A stretch of DNA of 64,000 nt from contig JAIXMG010000010.1 in NCBI GenBank assembly GCA_025201345.1, positions 558,001 through 622,000 on the forward strand. The letters run 5' to 3'. Below, piece by piece: positions 49,189-60,998 of the stretch (position 1 is the first letter of the stretch; the number at the start of each line of letters is the position of its first letter). The notes under the pieces are model-generated. The model did no database searches and was not told the DNA's origin. It was given only the letters and a program-made list of their open reading frames with translations. The position numbers and the translations under genes were made by a program. The stretch comes from Thamnidium elegans. Lineage: Eukaryota; Mucoromycota; Mucoromycetes; Mucorales; Mucoraceae.

Positions 49189-49860
49189 ATGTTTACATTA
49201 CCAGCAGACGTTCTTTTACACATCTTTTCATTTTTTCCCTTGTCAGATCTTTGCCACTTGCTGAAAAAGACAAGTCAAGCGCGACCAGAGGAGCAATCAC
49301 GACTGCTTCTAAACTTTTACGTCAAACAAGTCCTTCTAGCCCGTATTAAACACGAAGCCTGGGACATCGTGCTTGACACGCCCTCCAATTACTTTGCTAT
49401 ACTATGCAACCGAGATATGATAACGAAAATACGTCCTATCGCACGACTCAGCTGTGTGGCCTACAACTCCACCTCCGAATACCTGCGATTTGAAATAAAT
49501 GACGACGAATCGTGTTTTGAAATGACGGATGACGAGATTGAGTTTCAGTCGATGCGGATCTACTGCGCACAGTGGTTCAATTTGTTCAAAGAAGACGACC
49601 GAAGTGGTCAGATCAAGCTGCTTTGGCGTGAAGGCGATCAAACCAAACAAATCGACGATGATTTGATAATCGGTTACAGGTGTACAAAAAAGGTAGCTGC
49701 ATCCGCGGAAGATAATTGTCGATTCTGCTCAAGTAACAATAGGTGTAACAAACACGCTTTTATATCCACCCCATCCGCTTTAAAACAGAGGCTTTTACAG
49801 GTTCATAGTATTCGCGTTTCTTTGGATTGGCTAAGGCAAGGTTTAACCATTCAAGACTGA
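49189..49860 (+). CDS. F-box protein
   Basis: A single-exon gene of 223 residues opening directly with an F-box: MFTLPADVLLHIFSFFPLSD and the following LCHLLKKTSQ match the LP-x-E/D-L-L-x-I-F-x-L-pattern that binds Skp1 in SCF ubiquitin ligases. The rest shows no leucine-rich or WD repeats. It has a mixed alpha/beta region (RPIARLSCVAYNSTSEYLRFE), a segment with Trp and charged residues (CAQWFNLFKEDDRS), a Cys pair (CRFCSSNNRC) and a final basic region. The substrate is unknown. I chose the ATG nearest the F-box because the longer open frame begins at a TTG. The base composition is higher in G+C than its surroundings. Confidence 0.8.
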   Translation: MFTLPADVLLHIFSFFPLSDLCHLLKKTSQARPEEQSRLLLNFYVKQVLLARIKHEAWDIVLDTPSNYFAILCNRDMITKIRPIARLSCVAYNSTSEYLRFEINDDESCFEMTDDEIEFQSMRIYCAQWFNLFKEDDRSGQIKLLWREGDQTKQIDDDLIIGYRCTKKVAASAEDNCRFCSSNNRCNKHAFISTPSALKQRLLQVHSIRVSLDWLRQGLTIQD

Positions 49861-50176
49861 AAAAAAATTGGTATTACAAAAAAGGGAATTGATTTGTCAT
49901 TTTCATATTAAAAAAAATGCGTGTGTCCTTTTTTTTTGTTTGTAACTCAGGACCCGAAAAAATATATGTGCCAACAATAACAAAAAAATCATGACTCCGT
50001 TTGTACATTGCTTGCTTCCTATTTGTTAAAACTCATAGTATATCTTTTTTAATTTTAACCCAACAACACCCCCCAAAAAAAAAGTATCACATATAAATAA
50101 AAGTTTTTTTTTTTTCCTTCTTCTTCTTCCAAAATAATTAATAATTACCTCACTACTTTTTTTTTAAAAAAAAGAA
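49861..50176. other. Intergenic region before the malic enzyme
   Basis: 316 bases including a T-rich and TTC-rich leader (50103-50130) ahead of the ATG at 50177. Nothing else is seen. Confidence 0.45.
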
Positions 50177-50657
50177 ATGAATCTTTCCAAGTCTATCAAT
50201 ACTTTTTCAAAGTCACTTGGTTCAATCACTCGTCCTCAACGTTTCAACACCAAGACTGGACTTCATACCCAAACACCTTCTTCTTCTACTGCTGTTGCTC
50301 ATGCTTTAAAAGAAGACTTTGCTCGGTCCAACAAGACAAAGGCCATTGATCCATCTTACTCACCATACTATAACACCGGTAAGTTCTTTTTTTTTACGCG
50401 TAATTTTTTTTTTCTAACCCCTTCTTGTAGGAACTTTATTACCTTCCACCACACGTCAAAAACTAAACGTATATGGCCAAATACCCGCCGTTGTCGAAAC
50501 CATCGAGCAACAAGCCCGTCGCGCTATCAAATTAATACGCGCCAAACCTACCAACCTCGAGAAATACATGTTTATGGCCCAATTGCGTAACAACCACACC
50601 AGATTGTTTTATAATCTAGTCAATAATCATATCGAGGTAATAAAAATTTATGCTAAT

Positions 50658-50695
<38 letters not shown>

Positions 50696-52213
50696 TAAAA
50701 ATTACCTAAAACAGGAATTCGCTCCTATTATTTACACCCCAACTGTTGGTGAGGCTTGTCAAAAGTATTCCGATATATACCCTTTCTTGAACTCACCAGG
50801 TAAACTGAAACTATCTTAATATAATTTTTTTTTTAATGTATGTTAAATGCTGGGTTTTTTTTAGGTACCCCTGATGGTCTTTATATCACGCTTGATGATC
50901 TTCCTCATTTGGATAACATTATCGAAGGCTACAAACAACGACTGGGTGAAACGCCTGACATCACTGTGATTACGGACGGATCGCGTATCCTTGGCCTTGG
51001 CGACCTTGGCATGAACGGCATGCCTATCAGCATGGGCAAGCTGCAACTGTACGTGGCCGGTGCCGGCATCGACCCTCGCCGCACGTTGCCTATCGTGCTC
51101 GACTTTGGCACCAACAACGAACACTACATCAGCGATGAGTTCTACATGGGCGTGCGCCGAAAGCGACCTGCCGACGCAGAATTCTACGATGCTGCAGAAA
51201 AAGTGCTTAAATCCCTGACGCGTGCATTCCCCCACATACTGGTCCAGTTCGAAGATTTCTCCAGCGAGCATGCGTTTGGTCTTTTAAAAAAATACCAAGA
51301 TAAAATACTCTGCTTCAATGACGATATTCAGGGTACAGGGGCTGTAATTTTATCGGGGTTGATTAACGCATTTAGAAAGGTCGAGAAGGAATCAAACGTG
51401 CGTTTACGCGATCATCGTATTGTCTTTTACGGCGCTGGATCCGCTGCTATCGGTGTCGCCAGACAGATCCAAGAGTACTTGCAGATCGAGCACGGGTTGA
51501 CTGAAGACGAGGCCAGAAAAGTATTTTATATCTGTGATTCCAAGGGGCTAGTCACCACCGACAGAGGCGACCGTCTTGCTGAGCATAAGGTGTACTACGC
51601 TCGAAACGACAACGCCGGTTCTCAGTTCAGGTCACTGGAAGATATCGTCGATTACGTGAAACCCACTACCTTGATCGGCCTCTCGTCCTCTAAAAACGCA
51701 TTTAACCAAGACGTGCTTGCCCGCATGAGCCAAATCAACCATCAGCCTATCGTGTTCCCTCTTTCCAACCCGCTTACCAAGGCAGAATGCACTTTCGAAG
51801 ACGCTATGAATGCCACCGAAAACAAGGTTGTGTTTGCATCCGGTACTGCGTTCCCTGCGTACACCATCCCAGGCACAGATCAAACTCGTACGCCTGGCCA
51901 AGGTAATAACATGTACATGTTCCCAGGCCTTGGCTTCGGTGCGATCCTTGCGCGTCCTACATCCATCACCAACCGTATCATCCTGCGCGCCTCTATGGCT
52001 TTAGCTGATTCGCTTACGGAGGAAGAGCGCAGCCGTGGCTTGTTGTATCCGGAATTAAGTCGTATTAGACAGGTTTCCGCTACCGTCGCCGCGGCCGTTT
52101 GTGATCAGGCTGTACAAGATAATATCGCAACAGGTGAAATTAAATCAATTCATCGCGATAGTTTTGATGAGTATGTACAATCTCGTATGTGGTCTTCTGA
52201 AATCGGTAACTAA
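50177..52213 (+). CDS. Malic enzyme, probably mitochondrial
   Basis: Four exons (50177-50378, 50431-50636, 50715-50799, 50865-52213) encode 613 residues. The enzyme decarboxylates malate to pyruvate with reduction of NAD+ or NADP+; in Mucoromycota such enzymes are linked to NADPH supply for lipid synthesis. The N-terminus (MNLSKSINTFSKSLGSITRP) is Ser/basic, without acids, as in mitochondrial presequences. Landmarks: FAPIIYTPTVGEAC (malate site Tyr), ITDGSRILGLGDLG, LQFGTNN-type segment in VLDFGTNNEHY, the metal site in ILVQFEDFSSEHAF and FNDDIQGTGAV, and the dinucleotide loop FYGAGSAAIGVA. The later FPLSNPLTKAE and FASGTAFP regions are also present. Cofactor preference is not safely readable. 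The large exon 4 is rich in C-ending codons (high expression). Intron 2 contains an A run of about 34. Confidence 0.95.
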
Positions 52214-55200
52214 ATCCATCATCCTTCCCATTTCATTCTTTTTTCTTTTATTATTATGCATTTTCTCTATTTCATTCCCCCTCCCATCTATGATATTAAA
52301 ATAAATAAATAAAATTCGGGACGCTCATGTTCTAGTCTTTTCCATCACTTTAATAAATATTTGTATACAAATAGTAAATAGTTTATTATTTATATCGTTT
52401 GAACTAGTGTCGGGCCCTTCTTTTTTTAGTGGTAACTCCTTTAACGGTAAAAACAATTAAATTAGCTTAATCTGTGTAAACAGTTCTACTCGGTAGATGA
52501 GCATGGGAAATGGTTATGTATGTTTTTTTTTATTTCAAAGATAAGGCACCTTCTGGGTTAGTTTAATCCTCAACGTACTATATTTTAGCTGACCATGTAA
52601 GCGAACATATCTCAATTCGAAGTAGTAAGTTTATTTTCTTATCGAAACCAAGTAACATCATATGGTTTCAATAACTAAGTACTACAAAAAAAAAGTTCTA
52701 GAACGTAGTTTATGTGCTTTTAGGTTTCCCATCACTTTTCTTTTTAAATAAAATAGGGGTAATTTACTAAAAAAAAATTAGAAATAAAAGTCCTCCTACT
52801 CTTTAAATACACCTCCCATGATTTATAATTTAAGCTTGTTAAAACGACTCAGCATTGGTTAGGGACAAATAATGTACGGAGGAAAAGAGTGCAAATAAAA
52901 ATAGTAACATACAAGTATCTACATCGTTTTTTTTTTATGTGAAAAAGAAGGATAGTGATATTAATCCATAATAAAGGTTACAATTTTAACACGGATATTA
53001 TCATAGAGGTATACAAGCAATTTTTATGATAATCAAATTAACTATTTATAACTTAAAGAATATTTCAATCGAGAATTATATACTTTGTACCTGAATAGAA
53101 ACACATGTCTAAGGGAAAGATGTGATAGGGCAATTACTAATTTTTGACATATTGTAAGAATAGAAACATGTATCATTTGATCATTACTGTTAAAATAGTT
53201 TTGTACTAGACGATATTATGATATTTATTCATTCCTCGAAACTAATTTATAAAAATACTATTTTTTTTGGTGCCGTGTACTTGTGAAACAAATTTAAGAC
53301 GTATCAATAATGCATTAGGATAACACTTTGATATTGTGATTTTCATGCGAACTAATTTCTCTCTTTCTATTCTTAATCACTATTTTTTTTTCATTATACT
53401 GTTTCAAACATTTGTATTATCGATAACTATTGCATACAAATATTTTAAGTTTGCAAGCCGGTTTGAGATTATATGGCTATACAAAATTTCGTAAATATAC
53501 GCACCAAGTACTCATATACAAAATCAAATGAAGTAAATATAGGTTTTCTTTATATTTTTATACTAATAAATCACCCTTAATTCCATAAAAAAAGTTGTGT
53601 CATTCGCTTCAGTTATATTTTGATTCTCTCGTTAGGCTAGTATATTTGAGTTTTTGCTTCCTTCAGTCGCCCTCATGACGTATGAAAACAGTTCTATACT
53701 AAGTAATGAGGTTTAGCTTTTTTTTTTATAGGCAGTGCTTCAAATATGATACGCATAACCCTTTCAAGTGTAGTGTCCTGACAATTAAGGTTAATGCATC
53801 TTTTGACAAGGGATCGCACGCTATTTTTAAGGCTCAAAGTACATTTTTCCGATTTTTTTTTAAAAAAAAGGGACTTTCTAATCCACTCGCTATCTTTTAA
53901 GAAAAAGAGTCTGTGTTACTTGTATATAGAAATAGAGATTTGTGCTTATTCTATTCTATTTTTAATAATTTCACTGTTTTTTTTTTTTTTTTGGGGAGAA
54001 ATAGTTCTAGCTTTCCCCTCTTACGCTTCCTCAATATAAAAAACTAAAGAGGTTTATTTCTGTTATTATTATGCCGAGGGAAAGCGAGCTACGGTAAAAT
54101 ACTAATTATAAAAAATACTTTATGTCGACATAATAATCTTTTTTTCGACTCATTTGTATTAACAAATCAATAAGATTGGCCCTTTTTTTTTTAAGAAAAA
54201 AAAGGGCGTGTCTGTAACTACTCCCCGCCTTTTGCAAATGTTTTTCTATGAGTTTTTGGTTGTATCACTTTATATTTTGTTAGGTTCATCCCGTTTCTGG
54301 GATTAATATTCCGGAAAATTGCTTAATCGATTTCGTTCTAGAGCTCGCTAGGTAATAATAATAAAAAGCAAACCTCTTATATAATCTATTTTTTTTTTCT
54401 ATTCAAACGGTTATATATATTCAAAAAACCACGATCTCTTACGATTACAGAAATAAACTAGAACCAAGGCTCTATACAGACATTTATCCTTCATCGTTCT
54501 CGATTGGGAAATCTACACGGAACCTCTCTTTTTTAGTCCTAGGAAACGTTCCTTCGTCTCCTACCCTGTAATTGAATTTTATTATTCGCTACTTAATTTA
54601 GGCTCTGCTAGCGCCCTAAATCTTACGATATTATTCATAGAATGGGGCCGTAAAACCAAAAGGACGTTTGAGAAAGACAAATAAAGATGAAAACTACCGC
54701 AGTTCGAGCTATTGAACACATGATATCAATTAATTGTGGTTAAATACACCAAAAGAATCAATATTAGAAAATGTGTGAAAAAAAAAACCCCTCCTATAAA
54801 ATTATTTATATATGCTAAAATATGTTCTCATTACTCTAAATTTCTGTATATATACTAGTTTGTTAGACGTACCACCTAAATTTTTTGGATTTCTCGGTCG
54901 CGATCAATTGAGCTTTACCATCCCTGGATATATACAGAAAACACTAGCTAGTTTATCAACAGAAATCTAAAATATTAGGGCGGCAATTTAAGGGTTCAGC
55001 GCAATATAAACCTGGAACATATAATTATAGAAATGGCACTTAAAATATTTGTAATATTCAACCTATAAAATTGGAATCATATAATTCAGTTTTTTTTTTT
55101 TTTGTCGTTTACTTTCATATCTTTTTTACGAGATTCTATGAGAACCTAGAGCGGCTAATATGTTATTGTTTTTTTTAAGGGCCCGATACATGACTAAGTA

Positions 55201-56917
55201 CGACTAGAAGTATACAATCATTCTTTAAAGTACAACTTGAGGCCAAAAGTTTCAGATTTCGGATTATCACGTAGTGTCCAGATAATTACGTATCATCAGA
55301 TCTTATTCGTAATACGCGACTTCTAATGGGAATAGATGTACGTGTTGATTCTTCTCACATAACAAAAAAGTAAAATAAGAAACTTTTTGCGCCATCAGAA
55401 TTAGGAAACTGAACTACCTTACCCCGCTTTTAAAAATTAAAAGATTGTATACAGAACTTTATCAGATTGAATACAGTAAGGTTGTAGTAATAACAGTAAA
55501 ATAAACTGAAAGCTTTTCACGCGTAATTGCATTTTTTATTTATTATTATAAATATATGATCATAATATAATGATTTTTATAAACTACTACTGAAGAAATG
55601 TGTTGTAGCTACTGTACATATTATCGATCCAGTAGTTCCTACGATATAAATGGTTTATTTTGTAACAGCGTGTTTGCTATATCTTTTTGTTCTTGTAAAT
55701 CTTTTTGTACAGTAACACAAGATTACAAGGATCTGATACGAAAGAAAAAACTTATCGTAAGTTTGGTTTTCCATTAGAGTGAATGTAAATTATATATAAA
55801 AAAAGTCTTTGAAGAAATTATTTTCATGAACTGATCAGTTTTTATCCGCCGTTACAAAATAGTATGACAGTGGGGAAAGGACTAAACTAGTACAATTTCG
55901 ATTGTGTGTACAGCGAATTGCCAAGAACTTTTTTCACCATTTAAAATAGACAAAAACGTATTACAAGAAAGAAAAAAAAACCCCCAAAGAAAACTCCTAT
56001 TAGAATAGTCATTCGGAGAACGATGAAATTTCTTTTTCTGTTTCAAGGCACCACGTTTCTACAATTTGAAAAAGGGAGTCGACTTTTGTATGAGAGTGTC
56101 CAGCGGAGATCAGTAAAATCAACTTTCTAGTTGAAGTGGTAAAACTTTGGGCTTAAACCTCAACTTGTCTCAACTGTAATCGAACGTAAATTAATAAAGA
56201 GACTTGCATTATGACATATAATCGTCACTATTTTAAATCATACGGATTCCTCCGACTAAACGGAACTGTAACTTTAAAAACCTTTTAACATTATGAATGT
56301 GAAACCAAGTATGCATACAGAGAGCACAAGAACATTGGCCTATATGTTACTCTTCGTTGTAGTAAAGGAGCACAAAATAAGATCATGCTTAATTATCATA
56401 TGCCCTAGCCTTGTGTAAACTACATTTAACTACAGGGATGCGTCATATGTTTACGGTAACACCAGATTATATTATTTAGAAAACCAAAAAGTCAAAACGA
56501 TCTGATAAGATTTTAGAATTGAAGCAATAAGACCATTTTATGTTGTGTAATTTAATGATTTTTTACAAGTGTTTATTTTTATAAAAAAAAAGTGCAAGTG
56601 GTGATTTTTTTAATGTCAAAAATAATGAGTACGAATTTGTGTTGAAATAAATGAATGGGCCTGAATGTGTAACAAACAAATATCAAACCAGTGATGTATT
56701 CGTTTACGACCAGTTATTTGTAACACGAATGCAGTAAACATATTTTTAGGGTAAAGGAAGAATTAATAAAATAATGGGTAATGTAATTTTGCCAGAGAAT
56801 AAATAAATAAATAATATAATGAGTGGTGGAAAAGAGAGAGAGTTTGGTTGTGTGTTAAATAGTGAAATAATAATAATATACAAAAAATTTTAAAAAAAAG
56901 TGGTGATAAGTAACGAA
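52214..56917. other. Largest gene-free stretch (4.7 kb)
   Basis: No open frame of convincing composition, no splice-able gene, RNA gene or repeat family was found. The DNA is A/T-rich but has fewer long homopolymers than other spacers. A hairpin-like TTTTTTTTAAGAAAAAAAA lies at about 54184-54202. It may be unique intergenic DNA or a fully decayed repeat. Confidence 0.45.
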
Positions 56918-58390
56918 TTATTTATCACTGGAATAAGCGGGAGGTTGGACGCCATTAACTGTAGCTTGCTTCTTCTCTTTACGTTCAACAAAGAAACGAT
57001 GAACATAGACTACGAAAGACATTACGACCATCAAAATATGACCGATACCCAAAAGTAAGAAAGGAGCACCCTTCATCCATTTATCGAAAAGAACGCCACC
57101 GAGCTTAGAGATGACGATAATACCGAGAGCACCAATGAATGAATACGTAGCACTAATAGCAGCATGATCTTTTCTGTCAATGTAGTCACCAGCAACCATA
57201 GCCATACCAGAAATAATCATACCATATTGACCAGTAGCAATCAAAATGACAAAACCGAGAGATAACTTAGATGTAGGATCAATAGAGAAAGCAAAAGGAA
57301 TACAACCGGCAGCTCCGACAACACCAGCAACAAATACACCCCACTCCTTAGGTAAATATTCGGAAGCTAAAGCAAAGAAAGGAGTAGTACCAAGAGCTAC
57401 TAATTGGGAGTAACCAGATAAGGATGATGAAGAGGCCATAGCATTAAGACATGTTTTGCCAGCAACACAAGATCCATTTTCAACATAATATTTGGCAACC
57501 CAAAGGGCCAAAAAGTTGGTAATGATGATCTCATCAGCACGTGCAAAGAAACTAGAAGCGTAACCAAGGGCAATTCTGGGTTCTCTAATAGCCTTAATTC
57601 CTACATATAACTTCTGGAAATAACCCTTAAAGTGATTTACAGGGGGACGATTGCTAGAATCCTTGGGCATAGAGAAGAATAATATAATAGCGACAACCAT
57701 TGAAGCACCACCAATAGCACTATGAGAGTAAGTCAAGCCATCGTTACCATTGGGATAATCCATAGAAATAAAAGCGGGGACCATAAAGAGACAAAGAGCA
57801 GCGAAAGTTGCACCGAGGCCAGAAGCAATACCAATACAACCGGACACGAGACCACCCTTACCGTGAGCTACTTCCATCATCATGGCAACCATCATAGCAG
57901 TAGAACCAGCTGAACCGATGGAAAAGATAAGACGAATAATAAGCATTTGGGGATAGACGTTAGTGACATGGGGGTAACTGACAATACACATGCCCATAAG
58001 GAAAATACAAATAGCCATAACACCGCGACGGCCAATATGATCTGCAGCCATAGACCATGCAATGACACCAACAAGAGCAATGAGTTCAGCATAAAGTGCT
58101 AAAGAACCGATGATATCACCAGTATTGATATCAACACCAAGAACACCAATAAGAATTTGACTTTGAGTACCGGCAATATACACAATAAGAGCTAACGCAA
58201 GAAAGACAGCAAAGATGAAGGCGAAAAACTGTAAAGGATGAACATGGCTGTGAAGTGGAATCCACCACAGAAATTTACGGGGAGGTGCTGAATTGATTTC
58301 GTTTAATGATGAAGTATCTTCAAGAGTTAATACACTTGATTGAGAAATTTGAGTCTTCTCATTTGAGAGATAGGCTGTGTCTTTATCCAT
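56918..58390 (-). CDS. Major facilitator superfamily transporter
   Basis: A single-exon gene of 490 residues with twelve predicted membrane segments and a ~60-residue cytosolic N-terminus. The loop between helices 2 and 3 carries AADHIGRRG, the degenerate G-x3-D-R/H-x-G-R-R motif of the MFS. After helix 6 the central loop (PKDSSNRPPVNHFKGYFQKLYVGIKAIREPRIALGY) is moderately long. A short extracellular loop with two Cys (GSCVAGKTCLN) could be disulfide-linked. The C-terminus is charged. The pattern is unlike sugar or phosphate symporters and I cannot name a substrate. The frame is uninterrupted, unusual here for a gene this size, but many MFS genes are intronless. Confidence 0.88.
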   Translation of the reverse strand: MDKDTAYLSNEKTQISQSSVLTLEDTSSLNEINSAPPRKFLWWIPLHSHVHPLQFFAFIFAVFLALALIVYIAGTQSQILIGVLGVDINTGDIIGSLALYAELIALVGVIAWSMAADHIGRRGVMAICIFLMGMCIVSYPHVTNVYPQMLIIRLIFSIGSAGSTAMMVAMMMEVAHGKGGLVSGCIGIASGLGATFAALCLFMVPAFISMDYPNGNDGLTYSHSAIGGASMVVAIILFFSMPKDSSNRPPVNHFKGYFQKLYVGIKAIREPRIALGYASSFFARADEIIITNFLALWVAKYYVENGSCVAGKTCLNAMASSSSLSGYSQLVALGTTPFFALASEYLPKEWGVFVAGVVGAAGCIPFAFSIDPTSKLSLGFVILIATGQYGMIISGMAMVAGDYIDRKDHAAISATYSFIGALGIIVISKLGGVLFDKWMKGAPFLLLGIGHILMVVMSFVVYVHRFFVERKEKKQATVNGVQPPAYSSDK

Positions 58391-59194
58391 ATCGAATATA
58401 ATATTTTCTTTTCAAGTTGAGAAATAGAAAATGAAATAAATAATAATAAAAAAGAAGTACGAAATGGAAAAATTTCTATATTTATATAAGTTTGAAGAAA
58501 GTAAAAGAAAAAGGGTAAAAAAAATAAATAAGAAAATAAATAAGTTACAAAAATATAGAAAGAGCGCGCGGAAAGTACAACCCTTCTACGGTGAAGGTTT
58601 TATCAGATGTAATTTTTTTTCTTTTTTTTTTTTTTTTTTACAAAACCCGATTTTTTTTTTTTTTTTTTTTTTTTTGGATTTAAAATCTTATCAGATGCGG
58701 AATTTTTAGTGTACCACGATCAAGAAATTTCTCAGTATTCCTTTGTATTCTCTGAATAAAGTAGGCAACAGCACTCGTGTCATCTATGCGGAGATTAATA
58801 TTTGCTTCCCTTATGATTGGTTTTCGACTTTCCCCGGTGCTCTGTATTGGTCTTATTTAGACACACTAAAAATAATAAACTTAGAGCATATATATTGGAT
58901 TACTTTATTTTGTCGTATATGAACAGGCCAAGTAAAAAAAAAAGGAATTGTGGTATTATTTCTTTAATAATATTTTTCTCGTTAGATCTTAAAGATTCTA
59001 GATAAAAAAAAAAAAAAAATAGATCAAAAAAATCTGATTATTATTTTTTTGTGTTATTAGAACAATCTGATAAAACTTTGTTACACTAATCACATCAAAT
59101 TACCATATTTTACATACGATTAGGATTTAGCCGCCTCTTCTGGGAATAATAAAATATATACTAGATAAAAAAAACTAATTTATTGTAATGTAAA
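58391..59194. other. Intergenic region upstream of the MFS gene
   Basis: A/T-rich spacer with T runs (58613-58640, 58651-58675). No gene is supported. Confidence 0.45.
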
Positions 59195-59467
59195 TATATA
59201 TATATAACCATTCTGGGAATGAAAATCGCGCGCTGATGTTTGTTCCAACCTTTCGATAAATTTTGTCTCTCTTTAAAAAAACTGAAGGATTCCAATTGCC
59301 TCGAAAAAAGAATGCGATGAAGCTTTACATTGTAGTCAAGGTTCGAAAGGAACAAAAATAATTAGATGGAACTCCTAGTTTCAATCTCTTTTCTCACTTT
59401 CTTTTCCATTAAATATTAATGCTAATTTTGAAATCATAAAAATAATGCTAATTTTGAAATCATAAAA
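59195..59467 (+). pseudogene. Orphan promoter copy of the surface-protein family
   Basis: This stretch resembles the DNA upstream of the first surface-protein gene. ATATATATAACCATTCTGGGAATGAAAATCGCGC (start about 59195) parallels the ATATATATA...GAGAATGAAAATTGCGC block at about 59970-60007, and CAAGGTTCGAAAGGAACAAAAATAATTAGATGGAACT (about 59337) parallels CAAGATTCAAATTGGGGCAAAAATAGTTTAAATAGAACT (about 60147). It ends in CATAAAAATG, like ACATATAAAAATG before the real starts, but the TTTAAATA box is damaged and the frame after the ATG (59468-59584) encodes 38 unrelated residues. A 26-base unit beginning ATGCTAATTTTGAAATCATA is duplicated at 59419 and 59445. I read it as the remains of a fourth array member that lost its coding part. 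Confidence 0.5.
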
Positions 59468-60172
59468 ATGGAGCTTTTCTCTACTATATATCCGGTCGCA
59501 GAGTTATCAGATGCCTTTCGTATAGCATTGACTGCTCTATCAAATATTTCGCTAGCTATATGTATAGACTGTTTAATTTCTTGAAAAAAGAATAAATTGT
59601 GTTGGATTTTTTCGAACGAACCAAAATTAAAAGTGTATTAAGTATAAGGGGAGGAGATACTTACCCTATCTACAATGACTTTGATAGAGTTACTTATAGC
59701 GAGTTCCACATTAGTGGTCTCATTATAGATTTGGTTACAAGTACTAGTTACTCGAATTTTTAAATAGCTTTGGTCGCAAATGTAATGTTATATAGTATCA
59801 AAATGCCAGAAAACGCGATTTTTAAAATAATAAGTCTAAACTCAATTACATAAACAAATATCTTACAAGTTAAGAAATATTCTGTTATCATCTGTCTTTC
59901 TTTAACTGGATTATGGAAAATAAAGAATAGATCGACAAGCTCTTAAAGTAATTCACTATTTGTAATGTAATATATATATATAGTTATACTGAGAATGAAA
60001 ATTGCGCAGTGGATCGTCCGCGATTATCCGTCAGCCTTTTGAATCTAGCCCATCTTTCAACGAAAAAAAAAAAAAAGTCGCACACCTTTTATTTATTTTA
60101 AAAATGGAATATATGTACAACTTTGATAAAAAAAATTCAGGTTGAACAAGATTCAAATTGGGGCAAAAATAG

Positions 60173-60180
60173 TTTAAATA
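60173..60180 (+). promoter_or_regulatory. TATA-like TTTAAATA box of surface gene 1
   Basis: TTTAAATA followed by GAACT lies 82 bases before the ATG. The same box is 79-80 bases before the starts of genes 2 and 3, in otherwise drifting sequence, which argues for function. An upstream GGGGCAAAAA / AGGGGAC(G/A)AAAA element is also shared by the three. Confidence 0.6.
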
Positions 60181-60254
60181 GAACTTTGATTTTCAATTAT
60201 TTTCGACTTCTCTCTCATTATTTAATCTTTACATTTTAAATTTTACATATAAAA

Positions 60255-60980
60255 ATGCGTACCTCTATTGCTATCGCTATTGTTGCTGCTGCTGCCACTG
60301 CTGTCTCTGCTGACTGTAACCCTTCCTATAACGTTCCTACTTCTACCCCATGTTTCACCGCTTGTAATGTCGTAAGTATAAATTATTGAATTACTAGAGA
60401 AAAAGAGGCGATCTTTCTAATTCATGTTATAATTTCATAGAAAGCTGGTAGTGCCGTAGTACCTGGTTGGACCATGGACTCTTCTTCCGAAAATTTCTTG
60501 CCTTCTCTCAAGCTTATGTGTACCAAGAATGTTCCTGCATTCACTGAATTCATGACAGTTGCTGGTACATGTATGATGGGATGTGCTGGTGATGACCCAG
60601 AACTTTTCAACGCCGAGTTCGCAGGTGCTTGTGCTTGGTATGCATCTCACAAGGATGATGCTTGCGCTACTGAAACTACTACTACTGCTGCTGCTGTTGT
60701 TACCACTACTACTAGTGTTGCTGCTACCACTACTGTTGCCCCTGGTGCTACCACTGGTGCTCCTGTAGTTTCCCCTGTTTCTTCAGGTATCTCTGCTGCT
60801 TCTTCAGGTGCCTCTGTTCTTGCCTCTTCAGGTGTCTCCGTCCGTCCTTCTGCCTCTGTTTCTCCTTCTGCCTCTAGTGATCCTGTTCCTTCTATCCCTG
60901 CCGAGGGTGCTGCCAACAAGTTGCAAATCAGCGGTCTTGCTATGGCTTTGGTTGCCGGTGCTGGTTACTTGGCTCTTTAA
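60255..60980 (+). CDS. Secreted eight-cysteine GPI-anchored surface protein, copy 1
   Basis: Two exons (60255-60371, 60441-60980) encode 218 residues. A signal peptide (MRTSIAIAIVAAAATAVSA) ends near residue 19. The head, to about residue 113, holds eight cysteines: DCNPS, PCFTAC, LMC, GTCMMGC, GACAW and DDAC. Its spacing differs from the CFEM domain, although PCFTAC is reminiscent. Then comes a Ser/Thr/Ala/Val stalk of about 75 residues, likely O-glycosylated, and a C-terminal NKLQISGLAMALVAGAGYLAL hydrophobic tail preceded by small residues (EGAAN), a standard GPI-attachment signal. So the protein is probably displayed on the plasma membrane or wall. No family name is known to me. It is the first of three tandem copies and is nearly identical to copy 3 except in the stalk. 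Confidence 0.85.
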
Positions 60981-60981
60981 G

Positions 60982-60998
60982 TTATCTGATTCAGATAA
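60982..60998 (+). terminator. Near-palindrome just after the stop codon, copy 1
   Basis: TTATCTGATTCAGATAA begins one base after the TAA; its arms (TTATCTGA/TTCAGATAA) pair perfectly around a single centre. The same element follows copy 2, although the rest of the 3' region has diverged. It may fold in the mRNA 3' end or bind a protein; a role in 3' processing is an inference. Confidence 0.45.

Noticed and set aside
50861..51271. 136-codon minus-strand frame inside the malic enzyme exon
   Set aside because: It is a shadow of the G+C-richer malic enzyme coding sequence on the other strand.
60255..60660. CFEM domain in the surface-protein head
   Set aside because: There are eight cysteines, but the spacing after the first P-x-C-x3-C part does not follow the CFEM pattern.
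60647..60919. Glu/Thr/Ala-rich minus-strand frame in surface gene 1
   Set aside because: It is the complement of the Ser/Thr stalk codons; the plus-strand protein has signal peptide, cysteines and GPI tail.
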